A stretch of 14,247 nucleotides of DNA, taken from JAYQUR01 sp038133505 (GTDB taxonomy: Bacteria; Pseudomonadota; Alphaproteobacteria; MPNO01; UBA830). The DNA is taken from the NCBI GenBank assembly GCA_038133505.1, contig JAYPTI010000086.1, positions 1-14,247 of the forward strand. The letters are read 5' to 3'. Position 1 is the stretch's first letter, and each line of letters starts with the position of its first letter. Below the pieces are notes generated by a model that saw only the letters and a list, made by a program, of their open reading frames with translations, did no database searches and was not told where the DNA came from. Positions 1-8,738 of the stretch are shown here, piece by piece. Both the position numbers and the translations under genes were made by a program.

Positions 1-209
1 GCACCGCGCCCCGGCTCGACGGCGTGCGCGTCCTCGGGCCCGCGCCGGCGCCCTTGTCGGTCAGTCGCGGCCGCCATCGCCGGCGGCTCCTTGTCCAGGC
101 GCGAAAGGATGCCAATATTCAGAACGTTCTGCGTCGCTGGGTTTTCTCGCAGAAGCCCAAGGGCGGCGTCAGGATCACGGTCGATATCGATCCGTACAGT
201 TTTCTTTGA
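1..209 (+). CDS. priA: Primosomal protein N' (PriA helicase), C-terminal end only
   Basis: The first complete codon is at base 3 and the TGA stop is at 207-209, leaving about 68 codons. The reading frame is open to the window edge, so the gene is truncated at its 5' end by the window. The visible tail has the pattern of the PriA C-terminal domain: a Pro-Ala-rich stretch (PAPAPLSV), a basic RGRHRRRLLVQA strand, an amphipathic LRRW helix, and the signature ending VDIDPYSFL. PriA is a 3'-5' DNA helicase that reloads the replisome at stalled forks. The helicase motifs and zinc-binding cysteines lie upstream and cannot be checked. The GTG at base 24 is internal and is not a real start. The identification rests on recognising the conserved C-terminus, which is short but distinctive. 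Confidence 0.85.
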   Translation, partial: TAPRLDGVRVLGPAPAPLSVSRGRHRRRLLVQARKDANIQNVLRRWVFSQKPKGGVRITVDIDPYSFL

Positions 210-235
210 CCAGCTTTCTCTAACAGGCGGCCCGA

Positions 236-263
236 TTGACTCGCGACGCGCACCCGGTACGAT
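236..263 (+). promoter_or_regulatory. Candidate sigma70-type promoter of the ATP-grasp cassette, possibly leaderless
   Basis: TTGACT at 236-241 (5 of 6 to the -35 consensus) and TACGAT at 258-263 (4 of 6 to the -10 consensus) are separated by 16 bases. A start point about seven bases after the -10 falls at base 270, the A of the ATG of the ATP-grasp gene. No convincing Shine-Dalgarno precedes that ATG, which fits a leaderless transcript. This was found by eye and is untested. Co-transcription from priA, 60 bases upstream, is the alternative. Confidence 0.4.
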
Positions 264-269
264 CAGAAC

Positions 270-788
270 ATGGCTGATAGCGCAAAATTCGATGAAATGC
301 GCATCGCCGATGGCAGCATACGCGATGCTTACAGGGACATCGCGACATGGCTCGATGCACTTCCCGAAGGGGAACTCGACCGCAAGTCGGAAGAGGCGGA
401 AGTCCTTTTCCGCCGGATGGGAATCACGTTCCTCGTCTACGGCCGCGAAGGCGGTAACGAACGGCTGATCCCGTTCGACGTGATCCCGCGTGTGTTCTCC
501 GCGTCCGAGTGGGACCTGTTGTCGCGCGGCTCGGTGCAGCGCGTGCGCGCCCTCAACATGTTCCTGCACGATCTCTATCACGAGGCGGAAATCGTGCGTG
601 CCGGCAAGATCCCGGCCGAGCTCGTCTTCAACAACGACTACTACCAGATCCAGATGCACGGGCTCGACGTGCCGGGCGGGGTCTACACCCACATCGCCGG
701 CATCGATCTGGTGCGCGTCAGCGAGACCGAATTCTACGTCCTCGAGGACAATCTGCGGTCGCCGTCGGGCGTCTCCTACAAGCTCTAG
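270..788 (+). CDS. N-terminal fragment of the ATP-grasp protein (172 codons before the amber)
   Basis: This is the polypeptide made if translation ends at the TAG at 786-788. It begins MADSAKFDEMRIADGS and contains the family's N-terminal region, including the conserved VIPRVFSASEWDLL segment (about residues 71-84), the VQRVRALNMFLHDLYH helix (about 91-106) and the DNLRSPSGVSY motif just before the stop. It lacks the glycine-rich ATP-binding loop and the metal-binding end, which are encoded after the stop, so it should not be a complete enzyme alone. The ATG at 270 has no clear Shine-Dalgarno. A second ATG at 297 is possible but would remove residues that fit the family start. Confidence 0.6.
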   Translation: MADSAKFDEMRIADGSIRDAYRDIATWLDALPEGELDRKSEEAEVLFRRMGITFLVYGREGGNERLIPFDVIPRVFSASEWDLLSRGSVQRVRALNMFLHDLYHEAEIVRAGKIPAELVFNNDYYQIQMHGLDVPGGVYTHIAGIDLVRVSETEFYVLEDNLRSPSGVSYKL

Positions 789-800
789 AACCGCTCGATC

Positions 801-1688
801 ATGATGCGGCTGTTCCCCGAGCTGTTCGCCCAGAACCGGGTCGCGCCGGTCGACCATTACGGCGAGGAGCTGCTGCGCAACCTGCGCGCCGTCGCGCCGC
901 GCGGCGTCAGCGATCCCACGGTCGCGCTGCTGACGCCCGGCGCGTTCAACAGCGCCTATTTCGAACACGCCTATCTCGCCGAGGCGATGGGCATCGAGCT
1001 GGTCGAGGCGCCGGACCTGTTCGTCCGCGACAACAGGCTGTTCATGCGGACCACCAAGGGCCCGCAGCGCGTCGACGTCGTCTACCGGCGCATCGACGAC
1101 GACTTCATCGACCCGCTCGCCTTCCGCGCGGATTCGCTCCTCGGCGTGCCCGGCCTGCTGTCCGTCTACCGCTCCGGCGGGGTGACGGTCGCGAATGCCA
1201 TGGGAACCGGCGTCGCCGACGACAAGTCGGTCTATCCCTACGTCCCCGACATCATTCGGTTCTATCTCGGCGAGGAGCCGATCCTGAACAACGTGCCGAC
1301 CTATATGCTGCGCGACGCTGAAGACCGGAAATACGTGCTCGACAATCTCGCCGACCTCGTCGTCAAGGAGGTGCACGGCTCCGGCGGCTACGGCATGCTG
1401 GTCGGCCCGACGAGCACCAAGGAAGAGATCGAGAAATACCGCGAGCGCATCCTGAAGGCGCCGAACGGCTTCATCGCGCAGCCGACCCTGTCGCTGTCGA
1501 CCTGCCCGACCTATGTCGATCAGGGCGTCGCGCCGCGCCACGTCGACCTTCGCCCCTACGTGCTGTCGGGCGAGGACGTCACAGTGGTGCCCGGCGGGCT
1601 GACCCGCGTCGCGCTGGTCGAGAGCTCGCTGGTCGTCAACTCCTCGCAGGGCGGCGGCACCAAGGACACCCGGGTGCTGCAGGAATAG
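801..1688 (+). CDS. C-terminal fragment of the ATP-grasp protein (possible re-initiation at tandem ATG)
   Basis: This is the open frame downstream of the amber, with tandem ATG codons at 801 and 804, twelve bases past the stop. In an intact gene these are internal methionines of the conserved RSIMMRLFPELF segment. It carries the nucleotide-binding part of the ATP-grasp fold: a Gly-rich loop HGSGGYGM (residues 369-376 of the full protein), LRPYVLSGEDVTVVPGG (from about 427) and the terminal N-S-S-Q-G-G-G-T-K-D motif (from 457) expected to bind metal-ATP. No good ribosome-binding site precedes base 801, so independent expression is uncertain. The 3' end abuts the alpha-E gene with a two-base gap. 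Confidence 0.6.
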   Translation: MMRLFPELFAQNRVAPVDHYGEELLRNLRAVAPRGVSDPTVALLTPGAFNSAYFEHAYLAEAMGIELVEAPDLFVRDNRLFMRTTKGPQRVDVVYRRIDDDFIDPLAFRADSLLGVPGLLSVYRSGGVTVANAMGTGVADDKSVYPYVPDIIRFYLGEEPILNNVPTYMLRDAEDRKYVLDNLADLVVKEVHGSGGYGMLVGPTSTKEEIEKYRERILKAPNGFIAQPTLSLSTCPTYVDQGVAPRHVDLRPYVLSGEDVTVVPGGLTRVALVESSLVVNSSQGGGTKDTRVLQE

Positions 1689-1690
1689 CC

Positions 1691-2632
1691 ATGCTCGGAC
1701 GGGTCGCAGATCAGCTCTACTGGATGATGCGCTATTCGGAGCGCGCCGAGAACATGGCGCGCATCCTCGACGTCGCCGACCGCATGACGCTGACGCCGCA
1801 GGACCAGAAGACGCAGGCATCGGCCTGGTTCTCCGTCCTCGAAGTCGCGGGCGCGCTGGCGGGCTACGACGAAAAGCACGGCGAGATCGCGGGCCGCCAG
1901 GTGCTGCACTACATGGCGCTCGACCAGGAGAATCCCGCGAGCATCTTCTCCAGCATCCGCGCCGCCCGCGAGAACGCCCGCGCGCTGCGCGGCACGATCA
2001 CCACCGAGATGTTCGAGAGCATCAACTCGACCTGGCTGGAGTTGCGCGCAATGGACGAGATGGTCCTGTCGTCCGCCAGCCGTCGGGTGTTCTTCGACTG
2101 GGTCAAGGAGCGGGCGCACCTGTTCCGCGGCGTGGCCGAGGGCACGATGCTGCGGGACGAGGCGATGATGTTCATGGAAGTCGGCCTCGACATCGAACGG
2201 GCCGACAACACCGCGCGGCTGCTCGATTCCAAGTATCACGTCCTGCTGCCGACGGCCGAGGATGTCGGCGGCGCGCTCGACTACTACCAGTGGGGCGCCC
2301 TGCTGCGCTCGCTGAGCGCGTTCCGCGCCTATCACAAGGTCTATCGCGACCGTATCACGGCGCTCCGGGTGGCCGATCTCGTCATTCTCAATCCGCAGAT
2401 GCCGCGCTCGCTGCCCTCGTGCTACGACCGGCTGACCGAGACGCTCGACGATCTGTGCGGCGATCACCCGCACGAATGCCAGCGCCTGTGCGGTCGCCTG
2501 CACGCCCAGATCCGCTACACGCGGATCGACGAGATCATGACGTCGGGACTGCACGAATTCCTGACCGGGTTCATCGAAGGCAACGCCGAGATCACCCAGC
2601 AGATCGGCCGCGACTTCATGATGGTGCGGTGA
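1691..2632 (+). CDS. Alpha-E domain protein (DUF403)
   Basis: The 313-residue protein has the family's characteristic start, MLGRVADQLYWMMRYSERAENMARIL, with the Y-W-x-x-R-Y-x-E-R-A-E-N core near residues 10-22. The rest is predominantly helical and includes the paired segments ARENARALRGTITTEMFE and FMEVGLDIERADNTARLLDSKYHVLL typical of alpha-E proteins. The family is almost always encoded beside a circularly permuted ATP-grasp gene and a transglutaminase gene. It is thought to act with the ATP-grasp enzyme in making an amide-linked product, but no member that I know of has a defined reaction. ATG 1691 is two bases after the previous stop, with AGGA at 1681-1684 inside the upstream gene as a plausible ribosome-binding site, which implies translational coupling. 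Length is usual and no catalytic residues are assigned. Confidence 0.9.
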   Translation: MLGRVADQLYWMMRYSERAENMARILDVADRMTLTPQDQKTQASAWFSVLEVAGALAGYDEKHGEIAGRQVLHYMALDQENPASIFSSIRAARENARALRGTITTEMFESINSTWLELRAMDEMVLSSASRRVFFDWVKERAHLFRGVAEGTMLRDEAMMFMEVGLDIERADNTARLLDSKYHVLLPTAEDVGGALDYYQWGALLRSLSAFRAYHKVYRDRITALRVADLVILNPQMPRSLPSCYDRLTETLDDLCGDHPHECQRLCGRLHAQIRYTRIDEIMTSGLHEFLTGFIEGNAEITQQIGRDFMMVR

Positions 2633-2639
2633 GGCGACG

Positions 2640-3452
2640 ATGCGGCTTCTGATCAACCATACGACCGTCTACCGCTACGACCACGCGCCGAGCTTCTCGG
2701 CGCAGGTCTTCCGGCTGACGCCGCGCACCAACAACAGCCAGCACGTGATGCGCTGGCGCGTCGACGCGCCGGGCACGATGAGCCAGTGGACCGATGCGTT
2801 CGCCAACACCTGCCATACACTGGTCGTCGACGACCCGCCGGAGCGGATCGAGGTCCGGGCGAGCGGCGAGGTGGTGACGTCGGACGTCAACGGCGTCCTG
2901 CCGTGGGAAAAGGGCGACCTGCCGGTCGAGGTCTATCTGCGCCAGACCGGCCAGACCGAGCCCGATGCGGCGATCCTGGATTTTTTCCGCGACCACGAGG
3001 ACGCGCTCCGCGCCGACCGGATCAAGGCTCTCCACGCGCTGATGGAAGCGCTGCACGAAAAGGTGTCGTACGAGCCCGGCACGACCGACGTGCTGTCGAC
3101 CGCGCAGGAGGCGTTCGCCGCCGGCCGCGGCGTCTGCCAGGACCACGCCCATATCTTCATCGGTGGGCTGCGCGCGCTCGGCATGCCGGCGCGCTACGTC
3201 TCCGGCTACCTCTATGACGGCGAGAAGGCCGAGCCGCACGCGGCCGGCCACGCCTGGGCGGCCGCCTGGGTCCCCGACCTGGGATGGGTCAGCTTCGACG
3301 TCTCGAACTGCAAGTCCGGCACCGACTGCCATGTCAGCCTTACCGTCGGCCTCGATTACGACACCGCCGCGCCGATCCGGGGCGTCCGCAGCGGCGGTGA
3401 CGAGGACGAGGAGATGGAGGTTCACGTCTCGGTCTCTTCCATGCAGCAGTAA
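2640..3452 (+). CDS. Bacterial transglutaminase-like cysteine protease
   Basis: The 270-residue protein begins with MRLLINHTTVYRYD, the beta-rich bacterial transglutaminase N-terminal domain (about residues 1-85). The catalytic core follows. The papain-like triad is visible as Cys166 in GRGVCQDHAH, His204 in AAGHAWAAAW and Asp220 in WVSFDVSN. There is no signal peptide, so a cytoplasmic location is expected. Such proteins are more often peptidases or amidases than true transglutaminases. Next to ATP-grasp and alpha-E genes it is proposed to trim or hydrolyse the amide-linked product. The start is seven bases after the alpha-E stop, with GAGG at 2632-2635 as ribosome-binding site. Some genomes have a proteasome-type protease gene next in the cassette; here none follows and the F1-ATPase operon begins instead. 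The substrate is unknown. Confidence 0.92.
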   Translation: MRLLINHTTVYRYDHAPSFSAQVFRLTPRTNNSQHVMRWRVDAPGTMSQWTDAFANTCHTLVVDDPPERIEVRASGEVVTSDVNGVLPWEKGDLPVEVYLRQTGQTEPDAAILDFFRDHEDALRADRIKALHALMEALHEKVSYEPGTTDVLSTAQEAFAAGRGVCQDHAHIFIGGLRALGMPARYVSGYLYDGEKAEPHAAGHAWAAAWVPDLGWVSFDVSNCKSGTDCHVSLTVGLDYDTAAPIRGVRSGGDEDEEMEVHVSVSSMQQ

Positions 3453-3522
3453 GGGCGGCAATCCGGTCCCGGTCGCTCCATTTTTCGCGACGCTTTGACG
3501 CGCAACTCCGCACCGCGCCGGG

Positions 3523-3570
3523 TTGCAACGCACAAAGCCCTGTGTTAGGAAACGCTGCCTTTCGGGGCAG
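3523..3570 (+). promoter_or_regulatory. Candidate promoter and leader hairpin upstream of the atp operon
   Basis: The 206-base gap between the transglutaminase gene and atpH (3453-3658) must hold the atp promoter if the operon is transcribed on its own. The least bad match is TTGCAA at 3523-3528 with TAGGAA at 3546-3551, 17 bases apart. The -10 is weak. A TTGACG at 3495-3500 has no partner -10 at suitable spacing. A short hairpin with arms CTGCC and GGCAG and a loop containing TTCG lies at 3555-3570. I see no clear terminator for the preceding cassette, so read-through into atp is possible. Confidence 0.25.
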
Positions 3571-3658
3571 TCACGGATCGGGCTCTACAGGGGCTCGGTT
3601 TTTGTGAGTGAAATCAACAACTTAGATGCCTCAACAGGGGCGTTTCGAGGTCAGCCGA

Positions 3659-4218
3659 GTGTCGTCCGCATCGTCAGGCGTTTCCGGTGTCTCCGGTCGC
3701 TATGCCGCAGCGCTTTTTGAGCTCGCCGATGAGCACAAGCAACTAGACGAGGTTGCCGCCGATCTGGCCGGCATCCGCGCTCTGATCGCCGAGTCCGGCG
3801 ATCTGCGCCGTCTCGTCTCGAGTCCCGTCATCAGCCGCGAGGTTCAGGGCAGGGCGATCGCCGCCGTGCTCGAAAAGGCGGGCGTCAGCGATCTGACGCT
3901 GCGCTTCGTCGGCGTCGTCGCGCAGAACCGGCGCCTGTTCGCCCTGGCGGACATGTGCGACGCCTATCGCGAGTTGCTGTCGAGGCGCCGCGGCGAGGTT
4001 ACCGCCGAGGTGACGACGGCCCGCGCCCTGACGGACGCGCAGCGCGAGCGCCTCGAACAGGAACTCCGTACCGCCATGGGCTCCAAGGTGTCGCTCCAAG
4101 CGAGCGTCGATGCGTCGCTGCTCGGCGGAATGGTCGTGAAGGTAGGGTCGCGGATGGTCGATTCCTCTCTTCGCACGAAACTTCAAAGACTTGAACTCAG
4201 CTTGAAAGGGGCAGCGTG

Positions 4219-4219
<1 letters not shown>
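3659..4219 (+). CDS. atpH: ATP synthase F1 delta subunit
   Basis: The delta subunit (OSCP homologue) links the top of the F1 head to the peripheral b-stalk. From GTG 3659 the product has 186 residues, the usual size in alphaproteobacteria, and starts VSSASSGVSGVSGRYAAALFELAD; the GRYAAALFELA helix is the family hallmark. The C-terminal part has LLGGMVVKVGSRMVDSSL (about residues 158-175), also diagnostic. An in-frame ATG at 3626 would add 11 residues but has no ribosome-binding site. GTG 3659 has GAGG at 3647-3650 eight bases upstream and gives the conserved length, so I prefer it. Its TGA shares one base with the ATG of atpA, so the two are translationally coupled. It is the first gene of the F1 operon. 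Confidence 0.93.
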
Positions 4220-5751
<1,532 letters not shown>

Positions 5752-5785
5752 GCGGCAGCGCGGAAACGGATAACGGACACCGGAT

Positions 5786-6676
5786 ATGCCGAGCCTCAAA
5801 GACCTTCGCCAGCGGATCGACAGCGTCAAGTCGACGCAGAAGATCACGTCTGCGATGAAAATGGTCGCGGCGGCGAAACTTCGCCGGGCCCAGGAACAGG
5901 CGGAAGCCGCGCGGCCCTATGCCGAGCGGATGGACCGCATGCTGGGATCGCTCGCGGCGTCGCTCGCTTCCGCGGAAGGCGCGCCGAAGCTGCTGTCCGG
6001 AACGGGCAAGCAGGACGTGCATCTGGTCGTCGTCATGACGTCGGACCGCGGACTGTGCGGCGCCTTCAACTCGTCGATCGTGCGCGATGCGCGGCGGCTG
6101 ATTTCCGGGCTTCTCGCGGACGGCAAGCAGGTCAAGATCCTCACCGTCGGCCGCAAGGGCTGGTCCCAGCTTCGCCGCGACCACCGCTCGCTGATCGTCG
6201 ATTCGATCGAGGACGTCGGCCGCCAGCGGCTGAGCTTCGACGAGGCGCAGGCGATCGCGACCAAGATCGACGAAATGTTCGAGGCGGGCGAATTCGACGT
6301 CTGCACGCTGGTCTACAACCGCTTCCGCTCGGCGATCCAGCAGATCGTCACGCGCCAGCAGCTGATTCCGTTCCCGGTCGAGGCCCCGGCCGAGACCGCG
6401 GACGACGCCGGTTCGGACAGCGTCGTCTACGACTACGAACCGGATGAGACCGAAATTCTCGAAGTGCTCCTGCCGCGCAACATGAGCGTGCAGGTCTTCC
6501 GGGCGCTTCTCGAAAACAGCGCCAGCGAGCAGGGTGCGCGCATGTCCGCCATGGACAACGCCACCCGCAACGCCGGCGAAATGATCGACAACCTGACGCT
6601 GAACTACAACCGGACGCGTCAGGCGGTCATCACCAAGGAACTGATCGAAATCATCTCGGGCGCCGAAGCGGTCTGA
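5786..6676 (+). CDS. atpG: ATP synthase F1 gamma subunit
   Basis: Gamma is the central rotor shaft; its paired N- and C-terminal helices form a coiled coil inside the alpha3beta3 ring. The 296-residue product begins MPSLKDLRQRIDSVKSTQKI, with the highly conserved TSAMKMVAAAKLRRAQE helix at about 20-36. It ends with the matching C-terminal helix AMDNATRNAGEMIDNLTLNYNR and RQAVITKELIEIISG. The central Rossmann-like region includes VVVMTSDRGLCGAFN near residues 79-93. Length is typical of Rhizobiales. It lies 34 bases after atpA and is followed 35 bases later by atpD, consistent with one transcript. The ribosome-binding site before ATG 5786 is weak. Confidence 0.97.
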   Translation: MPSLKDLRQRIDSVKSTQKITSAMKMVAAAKLRRAQEQAEAARPYAERMDRMLGSLAASLASAEGAPKLLSGTGKQDVHLVVVMTSDRGLCGAFNSSIVRDARRLISGLLADGKQVKILTVGRKGWSQLRRDHRSLIVDSIEDVGRQRLSFDEAQAIATKIDEMFEAGEFDVCTLVYNRFRSAIQQIVTRQQLIPFPVEAPAETADDAGSDSVVYDYEPDETEILEVLLPRNMSVQVFRALLENSASEQGARMSAMDNATRNAGEMIDNLTLNYNRTRQAVITKELIEIISGAEAV

Positions 6677-6711
6677 CCGCAGCCCCGATCAACGATGTAC
6701 GAGGTATGAAC

Positions 6712-8148
6712 ATGGCCGACACGGCAGGCACTCCGGCAAACAATATCGGCAGCATTTCCCAGGTCATGGGCGCTGTCGTCGACGTGCAGTTCGAGGGCGA
6801 TCTGCCCGAGATCATGAACGCGCTCGAGTGCGACAACGGCGGCAACCGCCTGGTCCTCGAGGTTGCGCAGCATCTCGGCGAGAGCACCGTGCGCACCATC
6901 GCCATGGACACGACCGAGGGTCTCGTCCGCGGCCAGAAGGTGACCGACACCGGCAGCCCGATCACCATGCCGGTCGGCCCCGAGACGCTCGGCCGCATCC
7001 TCAACGTCATCGGCGAGCCGATCGACGAGCGCGGCCCGGTCAACACCACGAAGCGCCTGCCGATCCACCGCGAAGCGCCGGAGTTCGTCGAACAGTCGAC
7101 GGAAACCGAAGTTCTCGTTACCGGCATCAAGGTCGTCGACCTGCTCGCGCCCTATTCGCGCGGCGGCAAGATCGGCCTGTTCGGCGGCGCGGGCGTCGGC
7201 AAGACGGTGCTGATCATGGAGCTGATCAACAACGTCGCGAAGGCGCACGGCGGCTTCTCCGTGTTCGCCGGCGTCGGCGAGCGCACGCGCGAGGGCAACG
7301 ACCTCTATCACGAAATGATGGAGTCGGGCGTTATCAACCTCGAAGGCGAATCGAAGGCGGCGCTGGTCTACGGCCAGATGAACGAGCCGCCGGGCGCGCG
7401 CGCCCGCGTCGGCCTGTCCGGCCTGACGCTCGCCGAATATTTCCGCGACGAGGAAGGCCAGGACGTGCTGCTCTTCGTCGACAACATCTTCCGCTTCACG
7501 CAGGCGGGCTCCGAGGTGTCGGCGCTTCTCGGCCGCATCCCCTCGGCGGTGGGCTACCAGCCGACGCTGGCCACCGACATGGGCAACCTGCAGGAACGCA
7601 TCACCACGACGAGCAAGGGCTCGATCACCTCGGTGCAGGCCATTTACGTCCCCGCGGACGACCTCACCGACCCGGCGCCGGCAACCTCGTTCTCGCATCT
7701 CGATGCGACGACCGTGCTGTCGCGCCAGATCGCCGAGCTCGGCATCTACCCGGCGGTCGACCCGCTCGATTCGACGTCGCGAATTCTCGATCCGCGGATC
7801 GTCGGCGACGAGCATTACCAGGTCGCCCGTGAAGTGCAGCGCGTCCTCCAGACCTACAAGTCGCTGCAGGACATCATCGCCATTCTCGGCATGGAAGAGC
7901 TGTCGGAAGAGGACAAGCTGGTCGTCGCGCGCGCGCGCAAGATCCAGCGCTTCCTGTCCCAACCGTTCCACGTGGCCGAGGTCTTCACCGGCATGGCGGG
8001 CGTGCTTGTCGACCTCGAAGACACGATCAAGGGCTTCAAGGGCCTGGTCGAGGGCGAATACGACGATCTTCCCGAATCCGCCTTCTACATGGTCGGCAAG
8101 ATCGAAGACGCCGTGGCGAAGGCCAAGGCAATGGCGGACGCGGCCTGA
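6712..8148 (+). CDS. atpD: ATP synthase F1 beta subunit (catalytic)
   Basis: Beta carries the catalytic sites that make ATP from ADP and phosphate as gamma rotates. From ATG 6712 the product has 478 residues, normal for the family. The P-loop GGAGVGKT is at residues 158-165, the catalytic glutamate lies in GVGERTREGND, and Walker B is LLFVDNIFRF. The C-terminal lever motif reads EELSEED where most homologues have DELSEED, a conservative change. I prefer ATG 6712 to ATG 6706 because GAGG at 6701-6704 is seven bases from the former but only one from the latter. It lies between atpG and atpC in the usual order. Confidence 0.98.
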   Translation: MADTAGTPANNIGSISQVMGAVVDVQFEGDLPEIMNALECDNGGNRLVLEVAQHLGESTVRTIAMDTTEGLVRGQKVTDTGSPITMPVGPETLGRILNVIGEPIDERGPVNTTKRLPIHREAPEFVEQSTETEVLVTGIKVVDLLAPYSRGGKIGLFGGAGVGKTVLIMELINNVAKAHGGFSVFAGVGERTREGNDLYHEMMESGVINLEGESKAALVYGQMNEPPGARARVGLSGLTLAEYFRDEEGQDVLLFVDNIFRFTQAGSEVSALLGRIPSAVGYQPTLATDMGNLQERITTTSKGSITSVQAIYVPADDLTDPAPATSFSHLDATTVLSRQIAELGIYPAVDPLDSTSRILDPRIVGDEHYQVAREVQRVLQTYKSLQDIIAILGMEELSEEDKLVVARARKIQRFLSQPFHVAEVFTGMAGVLVDLEDTIKGFKGLVEGEYDDLPESAFYMVGKIEDAVAKAKAMADAA

Positions 8149-8184
8149 TCGGGCTGACGCAGAACCGCAAGGCAGGAACGCACT

Positions 8185-8595
8185 ATGGCTGATCCGATTT
8201 CCTTCGAGCTGGTCTCGCCGGAAAAGCTGCTCCTCTCCGAGGAAGTGGAGATGGTGGTGGTCCCCGGCGCCGAAGGCGACTTCGGCGTGCTGATCGGCCA
8301 TGCGCCGATGATCTCGGCCCTGCGGCCGGGGGTCATCAGCACCTATGCCGGCGAAAAGGTCGACAAACGCATCTTCGTCGCCGGCGGCTTCGCCGAGGTG
8401 ACCGGCGAGCGCTGCACGGTGCTCGCCGAAGAGGCGATGCCGGTCGACGAGATCGACGCCGCCGCGGCGGACGAACGCCTCGCTGCCGCCCGAGAGGCGC
8501 TGAACGCCGCCGATTCGGATACCGCCCGGAGCAGCGCGGAACTCGGCCTCGCCGTTGCCGAGGCGATGCGCGACGCGGCCCGCGCCGCGGCCTGA
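8185..8595 (+). CDS. atpC: ATP synthase F1 epsilon subunit
   Basis: Epsilon sits at the foot of gamma, contacts the c-ring and can inhibit wasteful ATP hydrolysis. The 136-residue product has the N-terminal beta-sandwich with conserved FELVSPEKLLLSEE (about 6-19) and GDFGVLIGHAPMISALRPGVI (about 32-52). It ends in an Ala-rich helical hairpin (about 88-136) where regulation is known to reside. AGGA at 8172-8175 is a good ribosome-binding site for ATG 8185. The gene closes the F1 operon, and a weak hairpin follows the stop. As usual in alphaproteobacteria, the F0 genes (atpB, E, F) are not adjacent. Confidence 0.96.
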   Translation: MADPISFELVSPEKLLLSEEVEMVVVPGAEGDFGVLIGHAPMISALRPGVISTYAGEKVDKRIFVAGGFAEVTGERCTVLAEEAMPVDEIDAAAADERLAAAREALNAADSDTARSSAELGLAVAEAMRDAARAAA

Positions 8596-8601
8596 CCCGC
8601 C

Positions 8602-8625
8602 GGCGTCCGGCCCGGCGCCGACGCC
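8602..8625 (+). terminator. Weak terminator-like hairpin after atpC
   Basis: GGCGTC at 8602-8607 pairs with GACGCC at 8620-8625 around a 12-base GC-rich loop. The hairpin is seven bases past the atpC stop. Only a broken T-rich stretch (cactttcccgttt) follows, so it is a poor intrinsic terminator, but its position suits the end of the atp operon. Confidence 0.35.
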
Positions 8626-8667
8626 CCGCACTTTCCCGTTTCCTCGTCTAAATCCGGTCCGCGCGCT

Positions 8668-8696
8668 GGACACAAGCCGGTGATTTCGGCCATTAT
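8668..8696 (+). promoter_or_regulatory. amtB: Candidate sigma70-type promoter for the ammonium channel gene
   Basis: TGGACA at 8668-8673 (5 of 6) and CATTAT at 8691-8696 (4 of 6) are 17 bases apart, in the least GC-rich part of the atpC-amt gap. Transcription would begin near 8703, giving a leader of about 140 bases. I looked for a sigma54 -24/-12 site, expected for a nitrogen-regulated gene, and found no pair of GG and GC at the required spacing. Confidence 0.35.
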
Positions 8697-8738
8697 CTGC
8701 GCGATGGCAGAATACTGAAAATTGCATGGACGGAACGC

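Larger units (their letters stand above)
270..1688 (+). pseudogene. Circularly permuted ATP-grasp protein (DUF404/DUF407 type), interrupted by an in-frame amber codon
   Basis: Bases 270-1688 form one continuous frame broken only by TAG at 786-788. Without the stop the product would be about 472 residues, a normal length for the circularly permuted ATP-grasp family. The stop replaces codon 173 in the run SYKL-x-NRS. In homologues this run, as I recall it, reads S-Y-x-L-E-N-R, so one G-to-T change turning GAG into TAG explains it. Both flanks look fully conserved and there is no other stop or frameshift. That points to a very recent nonsense mutation, a sequencing error or tolerated read-through, not an old decayed gene. 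Family members use ATP to activate a carboxylate for amide or peptide bond formation; the substrate here is unknown. The gene's normal terminator, 1686-1688, is also TAG, so wholesale amber reassignment is unlikely. It heads a tight operon with the alpha-E and transglutaminase genes. Confidence 0.7.

Noticed and set aside
3604..3720. GTG-initiated frame in the atpH leader that could be a leader peptide
   Set aside because: It has no good ribosome-binding site and overlaps the atpH start in another frame; nothing in the residues suggests a functional leader.
7926..7937. Alternating CG tract inside atpD as possible Z-DNA
   Set aside because: It is explained by Ala-Arg-Ala-Arg codons in a conserved stretch of AtpD (VVARARKIQRF).
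8704..8727. TGGCAG followed by TTGCAT upstream of amt, resembling a sigma54 promoter
   Set aside because: The GG and GC doublets are 16 bases apart instead of the required 10, so the elements cannot work as -24/-12.
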